Source: Aeoliella sp052161615 (lineage in GTDB: Bacteria > Planctomycetota > Planctomycetia > Pirellulales > Lacipirellulaceae). From it: a DNA stretch of 64,000 nucleotides. This document shows positions 52,471 through 62,155 of the stretch, one piece after another; the first letter of the stretch is position 1; every line of letters starts with the position of its first letter. The notes below the pieces were generated by a model. It was given only the letters and a program-made list of their open reading frames with translations. It searched no databases and was not told the origin of the DNA. The translations under genes were made by a program, and so were the position numbers. The DNA is taken from NCBI RefSeq assembly GCF_052161615.1, contig NZ_CP197417.1:2790001-2854000 (forward strand), given 5' to 3'.

Positions 52471-53502
52471 ATGACTCGCACCGCTTCCGCTCCCCTCACG
52501 CTCTCCGCAACTTCCAGCCGCTGGCACGAAATGGCCGAGCGAGTGCTCGATGGCGAACAGCTCACGGCGGCCGAGGCCGAAAGCATCCTGGCAGCGCCGG
52601 ACATCGAGTTGCTCGCTCTGCTCGATGCGGCGTATCGGGTGCGGCATCGACACTTTGGCAACCAAGTGCAGCTCTACCTGCTGATGAACGCCAAGAGCGG
52701 ATTGTGCCCCGAGGACTGCCACTACTGCTCGCAGTCGAAGGTGTCCGAGGCCGAGATTCCCAAGTACAACATCCTGAGCCGCGAGAAGCTGCTCGACGGT
52801 GCCCGCGTGGCGGCCGAGAGGCAGGCGAAGACGTACTGCATCGTGATCTCCGCCCGCGGTCCGAACGAGCGCGAGATGAAGGCGGTCGAGACGATCGTGC
52901 CGGAAATCAAGGAGCAGTACAACCTGAAGATCTGCGCGTGCCTGGGTCTGCTGACGCCCGACCAAGCCGAGCGGCTCGCGGCGTGCGGTGTCGATCGCGT
53001 GAACCACAATCTCAACACGGGCGAAGCCTACTACAGCGAGATCTGCACCACGCATGGGTACGCCGATCGTGTCGACACGCTGAAGGCGGTACGCAATGCC
53101 GGCATGGAAATGTGCAGCGGCGGCATCATCGGCATGGGCGAAGAGCCGAGCGACGTGGTGCAGATGGCCATCGAACTGCGTGACCTGGGCGTCCATTCGA
53201 TCCCCGTGAACTTCCTGAACCCCATCGACGGCACTCCGCTCGCGGGCAAGAGCGAGCTGACCCCGCAGTACTGCCTGAAGGTCTTGGCGATGTTCCGCCT
53301 GGTGTGCCCCGACCGCGAACTTCGCATCGCGGGCGGCCGCGAGATCCACCTCCGCAGCCTGCAACCACTCGGGCTCTATCCTGCGAACTCGATCTTCGTC
53401 GGCGACTACCTGACGACCAAGGGCCAGGCTCCCGACGCCGACTACGCGATGATCCGCGACCTGGGATTCGAGATCGTCGAAGCGGCGGAGGCGCTGCGGT
53501 AG
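52471..53502 (+). CDS. bioB: Biotin synthase
   Basis: 343 residues from ATG 52471. The radical SAM cluster cysteines are in GLCPEDCHYCSQS (CxxxCxxC), with later YNLKICACLGLLTPDQAERL, HNLNTGEAYY, GEEPSDVVQMA and LNPIDGTPLA, all BioB hallmarks. It inserts sulphur into dethiobiotin using [4Fe-4S] and [2Fe-2S] clusters. No other bio gene is adjacent. The 5' region from 52357 overlaps an inverted repeat and is not coding. Confidence 0.95.
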   Translation: MTRTASAPLTLSATSSRWHEMAERVLDGEQLTAAEAESILAAPDIELLALLDAAYRVRHRHFGNQVQLYLLMNAKSGLCPEDCHYCSQSKVSEAEIPKYNILSREKLLDGARVAAERQAKTYCIVISARGPNEREMKAVETIVPEIKEQYNLKICACLGLLTPDQAERLAACGVDRVNHNLNTGEAYYSEICTTHGYADRVDTLKAVRNAGMEMCSGGIIGMGEEPSDVVQMAIELRDLGVHSIPVNFLNPIDGTPLAGKSELTPQYCLKVLAMFRLVCPDRELRIAGGREIHLRSLQPLGLYPANSIFVGDYLTTKGQAPDADYAMIRDLGFEIVEAAEALR

Positions 53503-53786
53503 CGTTGTGCTTCATCGCTTGTAGAGAGCTGGCACGCTGAAGCTGCTATCGTGGTTGGGCTCGTGTTTGCCCGCGAATAAGCAAGCATGAAGTATCGCGG
53601 ATATTGGGTGCCAGCAGTGCTGCCCTTGCCCGCAGTCTTTCGCTATCCGGAAAATCCGTTGCGATTGGCTCAACTCGCATTCGAGCAATTGCCGATACCC
53701 CACCGATAGCAGGTGAATTGTTGCGGCGGAGCCGCGCGGTTTGGCTGCTAGTTTGGCCCCCCGGCAAGCTACGCAAGGAAGCGAAC

Positions 53787-56231
53787 ATGCACCGCCCGAA
53801 CTTTTTTATCCGCTCGTTTGTTGCTGCCACGCTGGTGACGACTTCGACGTTGCCCGCGACTGCTAGCGACGAGCGCACGCTCAGCGGCCGATTGGCCGAG
53901 CTGCGTCGCAGTTGGTCGGGTGAGGCAAAGGTCGAGCAAGTGGCTCATACCGAGCCTACCAAGCGAAGCATGGCCGGCGATCTGTTCGACATGCTCAGCG
54001 GCAAGCAAGGCGAAGCCGTTCGCGTGGCGAGCCGCCCCGAAGAGCTGGTTCCGCCCGCTCCTCTGCCCCGTGCCGGCAGCGCGCTCACTCCGATGCAGGA
54101 ACAGCCCGCGGCGTTCGACATTGGCGAGGCCCTTGGTGGCCCGCTCGGTCGTCCTGTGGCCTCGCAGAAGACTGCTCAAAACGCCCCAGCGGCCCCAGTA
54201 AAAGTTGCGTCGCGTCCGACGGGGGCCCCGCGGCGTATCGCCTCGGGCGATCTTGCGCTCGACCTGATTGGCACCACTTCATCTTCGCAAAACACGGCGG
54301 GAGTTGGCACCCAAGCTACTAAGGTGCCGATTGCCCCAATTCCTTCCGACGAACTCGATGTCGATAGCTTCTCGCAGGCTCCTTCGGGCGACTCGGCGCA
54401 GGGTGGCTTCACATCGGCCGCTGACGCCGCTGCTTCGGCCGCAATGCCTAACGATTCGTCGAGCACGGAACCCGAGTCGTTTAGCACCGAGAAAGTGAAG
54501 GAACTCGACGCGTTCGCTATGCCCGGCAATAACGCCAGCGAGAATGCGTCGAACTGGAACACCTCGCCGAGTGCCACGGCCAGCGAGACTATCGAGGTCC
54601 AGCCCCCCACCGATGCGACCGGCACCAGCCCTGCCGTTACCAACTCGCCCACGGCGGAGCGTGCGTTCGGTGGCTCGGCGGTGGTGAGCGATCGCTATTC
54701 GGAAGAATCGGACAGCTCATTGGCAACTTCGGCGCCAGCTCCAAGTGGTGCGACGATTGCCGGCCCGTCGCAAAACAGCACGGTGCTCTCGTCGGGGCAG
54801 CTTCCGCAGCTTGTCTCGCGTGTCGCCGGTCCCAAGACGATTCTGGTCGGCCGCGAAGCACGTTATCAAGTCACCATCGAGAATCGCGGCTCGGCATCCG
54901 CCGATCAACTCGCCACCGAAATCGTCGCTCCCGAGTGGGCTGAAGTGATTCACGCTAGCGCTTCGTCGGGCACCGTCCAGCGCCCGGCTACCGATATGGG
55001 TGGCACCAAGTTGCGTTGGGACGTGCCGAGCCTCGCCTCGGGCCGCAGCCAGACGCTCGACCTGGTATTGGTTCCCAAGACCAGTCAACCCTTGAGTCTC
55101 GCCGTGAGCTGCCACCACGCGCCGGTGGCCACGACCACCATGGTCGAAGTGCAGGAACCGAAGTTGTCGATGGCACTCAGCGGACCCAACGAAGTGTTCT
55201 TTGGTCGTCCCCAGAAGTATCGCCTGTCGCTCAGCAACCCCGGCACCGGTCCCGCCGAGAACATCGTCGTCCAGCTGATGCCTCCTGGTGGCAACCAAGC
55301 TGTGAGCAGCTACCGCGTGCCACGCCTTGCGGCGGGCGAGTCGAAGTCGGTGGAGATTGAAATCACCGCCCGCGATCCGGGCGAGCTCGCGATCAAGGCA
55401 ATTGCTTCGGCCGATGGCGATCTGCGCAGCGAAACGTCGCAGCAAGTGTTCTGCCGCCAGCCACAACTGAACGTCGATTGGCGTGGTCCTGATCGCAAGT
55501 ACGCGGGTACCGAGGCGACCTACTACTTCCGCGTGCGTAACCCTGGCACCGCGTCGGCCGATCAAGTGGCGTTCGATGTCGCGCTGCCCGCGGGCTTCGA
55601 GTTCCGTACGGCTAGCGACGGCCATCAGTTTGATGCTGCCACCCAGCGCGTGCTGTGGAAGATCGGCACCCTGCGTCCCGGCGACGACTGCTATCTGGAA
55701 CTCCGCGGCGTGTTGAACCAAGCTGGTGCCAACGAGTTCCGCATGTCGGCCGAGAACTCCGAGGGCGATGTCCGCGACGCCAAGGCCGCAACGACCGAAG
55801 TGGTTGCGCTGGCTGACCTGAAGCTCGACATTGTGGATCCCAAGGGCCCCGTGCCCGTGGGTACCGAGGTGGTGTACGACATCACCGTGACGAACCGGGG
55901 TCGTAGTGCGGCCGAGGAAGTTGCCGTGGTAGGCTTGTTCTCCGAAGGCATCGAACCGCTGTCGGCCGAGGGTGGCGAGGCGTCGATTGGCGATGGACGC
56001 GTTGGCTTCCATGCTATCAGCACGTTACCAGCCGGCCAGCAAGTGAAGCTGAAGATTCGGGCGAAGGCCCTGTCGGCGGGCACGCACTTGTTCCGTGCCG
56101 AAGTGGTGTGCCGGGATCTCGACATCAAGCTAGCAGCCGAAGAAACCACGCGATTCTTCCAGGACGAAGCGAGCGGTGCCTCGAACGGCTCGCCGCTTGG
56201 TTCGACCTCGCGTCAGTCGCGGTTCGAGTAG
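53787..56231 (+). CDS. Large exported CARDB/DUF11-type surface protein
   Basis: About 814 residues from ATG 53787 (SD AAGGAAG), with a signal peptide (FIRSFVAATLVTTSTLPATAS). Residues about 30-340 are low-complexity (Ala/Ser/Thr/Pro) and probably disordered. From about 350 there are four repeats of about 110 residues with GREARYQVTIENRGSASADQ, YRLSLSNPGTGPAENI, TYYFRVRNPGTASADQ, VVYDITVTNRGRSAAEE: beta-sandwich DUF11/CARDB units. No C-terminal sorting signal is seen. Likely a cell-surface or envelope protein. Confidence 0.85.
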   Translation: MHRPNFFIRSFVAATLVTTSTLPATASDERTLSGRLAELRRSWSGEAKVEQVAHTEPTKRSMAGDLFDMLSGKQGEAVRVASRPEELVPPAPLPRAGSALTPMQEQPAAFDIGEALGGPLGRPVASQKTAQNAPAAPVKVASRPTGAPRRIASGDLALDLIGTTSSSQNTAGVGTQATKVPIAPIPSDELDVDSFSQAPSGDSAQGGFTSAADAAASAAMPNDSSSTEPESFSTEKVKELDAFAMPGNNASENASNWNTSPSATASETIEVQPPTDATGTSPAVTNSPTAERAFGGSAVVSDRYSEESDSSLATSAPAPSGATIAGPSQNSTVLSSGQLPQLVSRVAGPKTILVGREARYQVTIENRGSASADQLATEIVAPEWAEVIHASASSGTVQRPATDMGGTKLRWDVPSLASGRSQTLDLVLVPKTSQPLSLAVSCHHAPVATTTMVEVQEPKLSMALSGPNEVFFGRPQKYRLSLSNPGTGPAENIVVQLMPPGGNQAVSSYRVPRLAAGESKSVEIEITARDPGELAIKAIASADGDLRSETSQQVFCRQPQLNVDWRGPDRKYAGTEATYYFRVRNPGTASADQVAFDVALPAGFEFRTASDGHQFDAATQRVLWKIGTLRPGDDCYLELRGVLNQAGANEFRMSAENSEGDVRDAKAATTEVVALADLKLDIVDPKGPVPVGTEVVYDITVTNRGRSAAEEVAVVGLFSEGIEPLSAEGGEASIGDGRVGFHAISTLPAGQQVKLKIRAKALSAGTHLFRAEVVCRDLDIKLAAEETTRFFQDEASGASNGSPLGSTSRQSRFE

Positions 56232-56350
56232 CGGGGGACGGGAAAAGCCGCAGTTGGCGAATGCTAGCAGCGGTGGCGATTGGGGTTGGGTGAGACCGCG
56301 AGATTGCTATAATCCGCGGCGAATTGCCCACCCCAGCGACCTACCTGCCC

Positions 56351-57208
56351 ATGCTGCTATTCCACCCCGCCAACAGACGACACGCCCCAAGGCGACCGTC
56401 GGTGCGGCACGCGCTGGTGGCGAGCGGCCTGTGTATTTTGATGCTGGCCTCGGGCTGTGGCACCACACGAACCACCTCGACCGCAAGAACCGCTACGGAG
56501 CAGTTGCTGGTCTCCGATGCGATTGATCGAGCGGTCGGCCAAGTCAACTTCCGGGCCCTCGCGGGTCAGTCGGTCTTTCTCGCCGACGATGCGCTCGGAA
56601 CTGTGGTCGATAAGCAATACCTTTCAAGTAGTTTGCGTCAGCACTTGCTAGCAAGTGGTTGCATCCTGCGCGAGAAACGCGAAGACGCCGACTTCGTGGT
56701 CGAGGCGCGTGCCGGCGTGGTGGGCACCGATAGCCATGACCTGCTGTTCGGTATTCCCGCGATGCAGGTCCCGCAGCTTGGGGCGTTTTCGGGTGTAGCC
56801 CCCGCGGCGATTCCCGAAGTGGCGTTCGCGAAACGGCAAGAGCAACGCGGCTTGGCGAAGGTCGCCGTGTTTGCCTACCATCGCAACACCGGCATGCCGG
56901 TCTGGCAGTCGGGTCTCGCCGTCAGCGACAGTACGGCGAAGAACTTCTGGGTGCTGGGTGCCGGACCATTCCAGAAGGGGACGATCTTCAACGGCACGAA
57001 CTTCGCCGGTGGCGAGCTGAAGGGTGCCATTCCCTTCACTGGTGGACCGGCCGAAGGCGAGCCCGAGCCCGTGGCGCTGGGTCAGGAAGCCTCGTTCGCG
57101 TCGCCGCTGTTGTTCGCCGCGGTGGACGACGAAGAGAAAGCCCAGCAGCCTGGCCGAGCCATTCCCGCACCGCAAATGGCGAGCGAGCCTGCGGGTGCCA
57201 ACAAATAA
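56351..57208 (+). CDS. Hypothetical lipoprotein
   Basis: About 285 residues from the ATG at 56351. The signal is ALVASGLCILMLASGCGTT, with a lipobox ASGC. No known catalytic motif is visible; GQVNFRALAGQSVFLADD, CILREKREDADFVVEARAG and AKVAVFAYHRNTGMPVWQS are conserved-looking blocks of a beta-rich protein typical of DUF6655-like planctomycete proteins. The C terminus is Pro/Ala-rich. Convergent with RNase D by 9 nt. Confidence 0.7.
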   Translation: MLLFHPANRRHAPRRPSVRHALVASGLCILMLASGCGTTRTTSTARTATEQLLVSDAIDRAVGQVNFRALAGQSVFLADDALGTVVDKQYLSSSLRQHLLASGCILREKREDADFVVEARAGVVGTDSHDLLFGIPAMQVPQLGAFSGVAPAAIPEVAFAKRQEQRGLAKVAVFAYHRNTGMPVWQSGLAVSDSTAKNFWVLGAGPFQKGTIFNGTNFAGGELKGAIPFTGGPAEGEPEPVALGQEASFASPLLFAAVDDEEKAQQPGRAIPAPQMASEPAGANK

Positions 57209-57217
57209 CGGTGCGGG

Positions 57218-58405
57218 CTATTCCACCGCGAGCGGGTGCTCGCTGTGGGGGTCGTCAATGCGGATGCTCTTGCGGCCGGTCAGCACGTCGTCGATCAGCG
57301 AGCCAATTAGCTCCTTCCGCCAACCGCGGGCGAGCACCGGCAGGTCGTTTTCGTTCTCGACCTCGTCTTCCAGCGCAAATCCCAACTGATAGGCGATCAT
57401 CTCGCGAATATCTGTCGCGGTACACGCGAGGCTCGCCGCAACGTTGGCCTTGCGACAAATGCTGGTGATGGCGGGTACGAGAACTTGGCCGAGCAAATTG
57501 AGTTGCGAGGGCATGGGCTTGCCACGCGGCGCACGTACCTCATCCATCGGCGCGGCTAGTCCGCGCTCGACGCACTCCGCGATCTCCTCAATGGCATTCT
57601 TCACTGGGCGATGGTTCATGCCGCGCACCGCGCGAATTTTGTCGGGCGTCGAAGTCTTTCGTTTCGCGAGTTCGACGATCAAGTCGTCGCGCAGCACACG
57701 CCGGGGCGGAATGTCGCGCTTCTCGGCTTCTGCTTGTCGCCAAAGCCACAGTTCGCGGACGATCGCTAAGTTACGCGGCCCCAAGTTGCCGATGCCCGAT
57801 ACGCGCTTCCATCGTTGGCGGGTGCGGGCTGTAACTACTTCTTCGATGAATGCCGCGGTCTCTTCGTCGAGCCACTCAGCTCGTTCGAGCTTATTGATCT
57901 TCAGCATGATCCGTTCGTGCAGTTCGAACAGATAGCGAACGTCTTCGAGTGCGTAGTTAATTTGAGCCGTGCTCAGTGGTCGTCGTCGCCAGTCGGTACG
58001 CTGTTCGCCCTTCTCGGCCTTCTTGCCAAGAATGCGCGTGACTACCGAAGCGTAGGCGGCCGGATACTCTTGCGAACAGAAGGCCGCGGCCAGCTGCGTG
58101 TCGAACAAATTTGCCGGCACGCGATCGACGGCTGCGAGCGAGAAGTTGATCTCTTCGCGAGCCGCGTGAGCGATGGTCACGTGGTCGCCATCGGCCATCG
58201 CCTGCCAGAATGGCTTGAGGTCTTTGACTTCTTGCGGGTCGATCACCGACATCCCATGCTCGGTGACGACTTGAACTAAACACAACTCGGGCCGGAACGT
58301 ATCTTCGGACACGAATTCGGTATCGAATCCGACTCTCGACGAACTGGCAATCTCGCCGCACAGCTTCTCGAGCTGGGCGGGCGTGGTGATCCGCTGATAG
58401 TCCAC
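57218..58405 (-). CDS. rnd: Ribonuclease D
   Basis: A 395-residue protein. DEDDy exonuclease motifs: GFDTEFVSED (Exo I, Asp and Glu), HAAREEINFSL (Exo II), and YALEDVRYL (Exo III, Tyr and Asp). Two HRDC-like helical domains follow (RPVKNAIEEIAECVERGLAAPMDE). RNase D trims the 3' ends of stable RNA precursors. The start ATG at 58405 sits at the end of a divergent intergenic gap. Confidence 0.93.
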   Translation of the reverse strand: MDYQRITTPAQLEKLCGEIASSSRVGFDTEFVSEDTFRPELCLVQVVTEHGMSVIDPQEVKDLKPFWQAMADGDHVTIAHAAREEINFSLAAVDRVPANLFDTQLAAAFCSQEYPAAYASVVTRILGKKAEKGEQRTDWRRRPLSTAQINYALEDVRYLFELHERIMLKINKLERAEWLDEETAAFIEEVVTARTRQRWKRVSGIGNLGPRNLAIVRELWLWRQAEAEKRDIPPRRVLRDDLIVELAKRKTSTPDKIRAVRGMNHRPVKNAIEEIAECVERGLAAPMDEVRAPRGKPMPSQLNLLGQVLVPAITSICRKANVAASLACTATDIREMIAYQLGFALEDEVENENDLPVLARGWRKELIGSLIDDVLTGRKSIRIDDPHSEHPLAVE

Positions 58406-58485
58406 AGGCTAGGTCTGAAAAGAGGGCAGGAGGCAATTTTCGAACGATTGTATCAGGTTCGCCGCCCGGTGCGATATGCCCTCCC

Positions 58486-60120
58486 TTAAAGGGTGAGCCA
58501 ACCCACCAAGGCCAGTATCGGCAGCAGCAAAACTACGCTATAGCCTACGTAGCCGAAGAAACTAGGCATCCGGACCCCCGACGTTTCGGCGATCGCCCGC
58601 ACCATGAAATTCGGCCCGTTGCCGATGTAGGTCAGCGCCCCCATGAACACGGCACCCAGGCTAATGGCGACCAGCACCTTGTGCGACACATTCGTACCGG
58701 GAACGATTTCGCCGAACGTTGCGGGCGAGGCCTCGGCGGCATTGAAGAATACGAGGTACGTGGGGGCATTGTCGAGCACGCTCGAAAGCCCTCCAGTGAT
58801 CCAATAGTAATGCATTGGCGTCATAATGCCGTCTTTGGCACCGATCAGCGTCCCAAGATCGCCCCCATAGACATCCAGTATCTGGAGCGCGGGTTGCATG
58901 CAGATGAAAATGCCGCTGAACAGCGCGGCCACTTCCAGGATCGCGTGGTAGTTGAATCCGTTCCGCTGCCGGACACTCGCCGATCCCAGCGCGAGCGATA
59001 GTCCCACCAACGCGAGTTGAACGACTTCCCGCGAGAACATCCAGGGATGAATGTCGGTGCCTGGGATCGCTTTGGTGGGATCGAGCAGCGCCACGGCCAG
59101 CACGACGCCGACTAGCAACGGAACATTCAGACCCAAGCCTTCGAAACGCAGCTTGGTCACGTGTTTCGTGTCGCGGTAGAGATCGACGATCGACTCCCGC
59201 CGATAGTAGAAGAATCGGTCTATTACCAGATACCAGATAAGCAGCATTCCATTTGCGAGTACCCACGGTGCCCACAGCGCGGACATGGTCCACAAGAAGG
59301 GAACGCCCTGCAGGTAGCCAAGAAACAAGGGTGGGTCGCCAATCGGCAGCAAGCAGCCGCCGCAATTGCAGACCACGAAGATGAAAAAGACGATGGTGTG
59401 CACCACATGAGCTCGCTCGCGATTTGTTTCCAGCAGCGGGCGAATTAGCACCATCGCAGCGCCAGTCGTTCCGATGAAGCTGGCGAGCAAGGCCCCCACC
59501 GCGATGAAGGCGGAATTCGTAAGCGGAGTGGCACGCAAGTCGCCCGAGATGCGAATGCCACCGCTAATGGTGTAAAGGCTAAAGAGCAGCACAATGAACG
59601 GGATGAACTCGCTGAGTATCGCATTGCCAGCAATCGCGGCTGCAAATCCCCAATTGGCACCGTGAGTGGCGGGCTGCGCGACGTAATGATAGGGCCAGTG
59701 TCCTTCAACCGCTGTAGTGTGCAGGAACACGTAATACAACAGCGTGACGATGGCCAGCGACGCCGCCACCTTGAAGCGGTTGGCGTTGCTTTCCCACCAA
59801 TGTTCGACGCGAGGAATCAGCGGAAATATCGCCACCGCCCCGAGCAGAATGGCAAACGGGATTACGGCCCAAAAAGGAGGCGCGACCGATGCATGGACCT
59901 CGGTTACGTGTTCGGTATTGGCGTCGGTCTCATGAACCACGGCCGGCAGATCGTGTGCTGCGTGGTCGAGGATCGATTCGGTCCCCGCCTGAGGCAGGCC
60001 TAAGGCCAAAGCCACGGCATACACGCCCACCACAGCCACGATGCTGGCGACGACTCGTCCACTTGTACCGTTTCCGGTAGAGTGCGGCATAGTTACCAGG
60101 GAGGTTGCGGTGGCGGACAT
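58486..60120 (-). CDS. NhaD-like sodium:proton antiporter
   Basis: About 544 residues from Met at 60120-60118 (60210-60208 and 60090-60088 are alternatives). About 12 hydrophobic helices; the family's conserved features are AAIAGNAILSEFIPFIVLLFSLYTISGG, FIGTTGAAMVLIRPLL and VFFIFVVCNCGGCLLPIGDPPLFLGYLQG, and late LSSVLDNAPTYLVFFNAA, with Asp and Asn ion sites. It belongs to the arsenite/NhaD/citrate-like superfamily. Inner membrane. An unusual long periplasmic His/Glu/Asp loop after helix 1 is present. Confidence 0.85.
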   Translation of the reverse strand: MSATATSLVTMPHSTGNGTSGRVVASIVAVVGVYAVALALGLPQAGTESILDHAAHDLPAVVHETDANTEHVTEVHASVAPPFWAVIPFAILLGAVAIFPLIPRVEHWWESNANRFKVAASLAIVTLLYYVFLHTTAVEGHWPYHYVAQPATHGANWGFAAAIAGNAILSEFIPFIVLLFSLYTISGGIRISGDLRATPLTNSAFIAVGALLASFIGTTGAAMVLIRPLLETNRERAHVVHTIVFFIFVVCNCGGCLLPIGDPPLFLGYLQGVPFLWTMSALWAPWVLANGMLLIWYLVIDRFFYYRRESIVDLYRDTKHVTKLRFEGLGLNVPLLVGVVLAVALLDPTKAIPGTDIHPWMFSREVVQLALVGLSLALGSASVRQRNGFNYHAILEVAALFSGIFICMQPALQILDVYGGDLGTLIGAKDGIMTPMHYYWITGGLSSVLDNAPTYLVFFNAAEASPATFGEIVPGTNVSHKVLVAISLGAVFMGALTYIGNGPNFMVRAIAETSGVRMPSFFGYVGYSVVLLLPILALVGWLTL

Positions 60121-60405
60121 CGTTCGAGGCTCCGTGGTCGAACGACGGTTCGACCCCATCAATGGACATTGCATGTAGGGTTGGAAGAGCGCGGCGAGCG
60201 AACCTTCCAAAAGGATTCGCTACGGACCACGATTTATTTCTCAAACCTAGATCATCGCAATTGCCATTGAGGCCAGGCGGTCCTGAGGGGAGTCACGATT
60301 CGAAGTGCAGTTGCGTAGAATCGATACCACCGGTTTAACAGGATGCCTTCCGAATGCCTGCATTTTCGTGTTTCGCCTGATTGAACATTAATAGCAGTTT
60401 CGCCA

Positions 60406-61122
60406 TTGAGTCCTGAATTACTAGTAAGTGTACGAAATGCAACCGAGGCGGAAGACGCGCTCGCGGGCGGTGCCGACTGGATCGATGTCAAAGAGCCCGC
60501 CGCTGGCTCACTAGGTCGCCCGAGCGCGTGCGCGTTAGCCGAAGTGGTCGAAGTCGTGGCCAAACGTGCGCCCGTTAGCGTGGCTTTAGGCGAACTACGA
60601 GAACTCGGCATGCGCGACGAGGTGGCGAAACTGCCCCTCGCAGGAGTGGACCGCGTGAAGGTAGGGCTCAGTGGGTGTCGAACGCATGGGGGTTGGCAAG
60701 AAGAACTCTCTCGACTGATTACTGTTTTGCCTTCGCATGCGTCTATGGTGGCCGTGCAGTACGCCGACTGGCGGACATGCGACGCTCCATCGCCCCGAGA
60801 ACTAGTAGACTTCGCCCGTGTTGTCCCCTGCGCCGCTATGTTGATCGACACTTTCGACAAACGATCGGGAAAGCTGTTTGATTGGATCGGCGATGAGGAA
60901 CTCGCGGAGCTATTCGGAAGGGCACACGACCTTGGACTTACCTGCGTCGCGGCTGGAAGCCTGACCACCGCCCAATTCGAAAGAACCGCTCGTGCAGGTG
61001 CGGATGTGCTCGCGGTTCGAGGTGCGGCATGCGAACAAAACGTGCGAACGAGCGCAATCACGAGGCACCAAGTGCGAGAGCTGCGCGATTTCCTTTCGCA
61101 CCGATTCGCCAAAATTTCTTGA
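60406..61122 (+). CDS. mfnB: (5-formylfuran-3-yl)methyl phosphate synthase (MfnB-like)
   Basis: A 238-residue protein. LLVSVRNATEAEDALAGGADWIDVKEPAAGSLG matches MfnB (4-HFC-P synthase; DUF556), whose catalytic Lys is in VKEP, with a second active-site Lys in VKVG (RVKVGLSG). The enzyme condenses two glyceraldehyde-3-phosphates to the furan precursor of methanofuran. TTG at 60406 is the only start before the stop at 60382. Expected in planctomycetes that use archaeal-type C1 cofactors. No other such gene is adjacent. Confidence 0.88.
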   Translation: MSPELLVSVRNATEAEDALAGGADWIDVKEPAAGSLGRPSACALAEVVEVVAKRAPVSVALGELRELGMRDEVAKLPLAGVDRVKVGLSGCRTHGGWQEELSRLITVLPSHASMVAVQYADWRTCDAPSPRELVDFARVVPCAAMLIDTFDKRSGKLFDWIGDEELAELFGRAHDLGLTCVAAGSLTTAQFERTARAGADVLAVRGAACEQNVRTSAITRHQVRELRDFLSHRFAKIS

Positions 61123-61146
61123 CTTTGCTTGCGGGATCGAGATAAT
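61119..61146 (+). promoter_or_regulatory. Candidate promoter overlapping the mfnB stop
   Basis: TTGACT (61119-61124), 16-nt spacer, GATAAT (61141-61146). It would drive the 73-residue protein at 61460 with a leader of about 310 nt. The 337-nt gap contains no gene I can support. Confidence 0.5.
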
Positions 61147-61459
61147 CCGAACCTATCGGCGTGGGTTCCATCGCGAAACTTCGTGATGCGTGGTTGTGCG
61201 AAAAGTTGGTCGACGGTGGTCGGCTTTCTGGCATCCCGCCGTGTGGAAACAGGCTAAACTGAGTTGCGGTAGGAAGTGTCTCGGCATCGATGGCGATCGA
61301 TCGTCGCGGACGCTCGTGGGTGAACTGTTCGCTTCAGACGCTCCTAAGGGAGGGCAAGCGATACAAAGAACCGCGGACCCGTAAAGCCGGCCACCTTATC
61401 CGCTTCTCATCGACATACGTAACGGCCATTCGCAACGGCATAGGTAAAGGGAGGTCCAA

Positions 61460-61681
61460 GTGCGGCAAGTTTCTGTGCTTGATGCAATCCGGGACGGGAT
61501 GTGGGATTACGAGCCGGAGAATGTTCGCGTCGATCAGTATCCGTCCACCCGCGCCATGCCCGGAACTCGGGCGAAGCTCGACGTGCTGGCGTTGCGGGCC
61601 GAGCAGGGACTTCCGCTGTGGCACAACGAAGACCGCATGGACTACGACGATGGCAAGGACTTGCCTCCTGCGATTGTCTGA
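61460..61681 (+). CDS. Small conserved planctomycete-type protein (73 aa)
   Basis: A 73-residue protein starting at GTG 61460, preceded by AAGGGAGG. It begins MRQVSVLDAIRDGMWDYEP and ends LPLWHNEDRMDYDDGKDLPPAIV; the charged and Trp-rich pattern looks conserved but I assign no function. No signal peptide or helix of membrane length. The longer frame 61290-61727 in another reading phase is a shadow. Confidence 0.65.
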   Translation: MRQVSVLDAIRDGMWDYEPENVRVDQYPSTRAMPGTRAKLDVLALRAEQGLPLWHNEDRMDYDDGKDLPPAIV

Positions 61682-61820
61682 ACGGATTTCTGCGTTCCGT
61701 CGGCGACCAGCCTGGGCGAAAACGTAGCGATCCGTTAATCTGGGTGTTCTGGCAGGCCGCGCGCCCCGTGCGGTGCTGTCCTCAGGATTCTCACGCCCAT
61801 TTGCTCGGAGGCTTCGAGTC

Positions 61821-62135
61821 ATGCCCCAGTTCAGCGTCTCGGTTCCGCACAACACCACGAAAGACGTCGCCACCGAGAAGGTGAAGAAGATGCTCGACCA
61901 CGTGGCCGAGAAGTACGCCGATCAGATCAAGAATCTGGACCAGCACTTCGAAGGTGACAAGCTGATCTTCAGCTTCAAGACGCTTGGCATCACCGTGAGT
62001 GGCGAGGGAACTGTCGACGACCAAAACGTGAATATCAAAGGCAACATCCCGTTCGCCGCAATGATGTTCAAGGGCAAGATCGAGTCGACCCTCCGCGATT
62101 CGCTCGTCCGAATGATGGGCCCCAAGCCTGCCTAG
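61821..62135 (+). CDS. Polyhydroxyalkanoic acid system family protein
   Basis: 104 residues from ATG 61821, SD GGAGG. The pattern MPQFSVSVPHNTTKDVATEKVKKMLDHV with YADQIKNLDQHFEGDKLIFSFKTLGITVSGEGTVDD and a KGNIPFAAMMFKGKIESTLRDSL ending matches the PHA_gran_rgn (TIGR02610) small proteins. These are often found with or without PHA clusters and form a beta-roll; the function is not defined. No phaC is seen in the window. Confidence 0.8.
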   Translation: MPQFSVSVPHNTTKDVATEKVKKMLDHVAEKYADQIKNLDQHFEGDKLIFSFKTLGITVSGEGTVDDQNVNIKGNIPFAAMMFKGKIESTLRDSLVRMMGPKPA

Positions 62136-62155
62136 CTCGCGCTCGCTGCTCGGCT

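Noticed and set aside
51961..53364. 467-codon minus-strand ORF over bioB
   Set aside because: Lies antisense to biotin synthase with full motifs; the translation has no domain and repeated His/Arg/Val bias.
54717..56012. 431-codon minus-strand ORF over the CARDB-type gene
   Set aside because: Antisense shadow of a repeat-rich coding gene with signal peptide and good SD.
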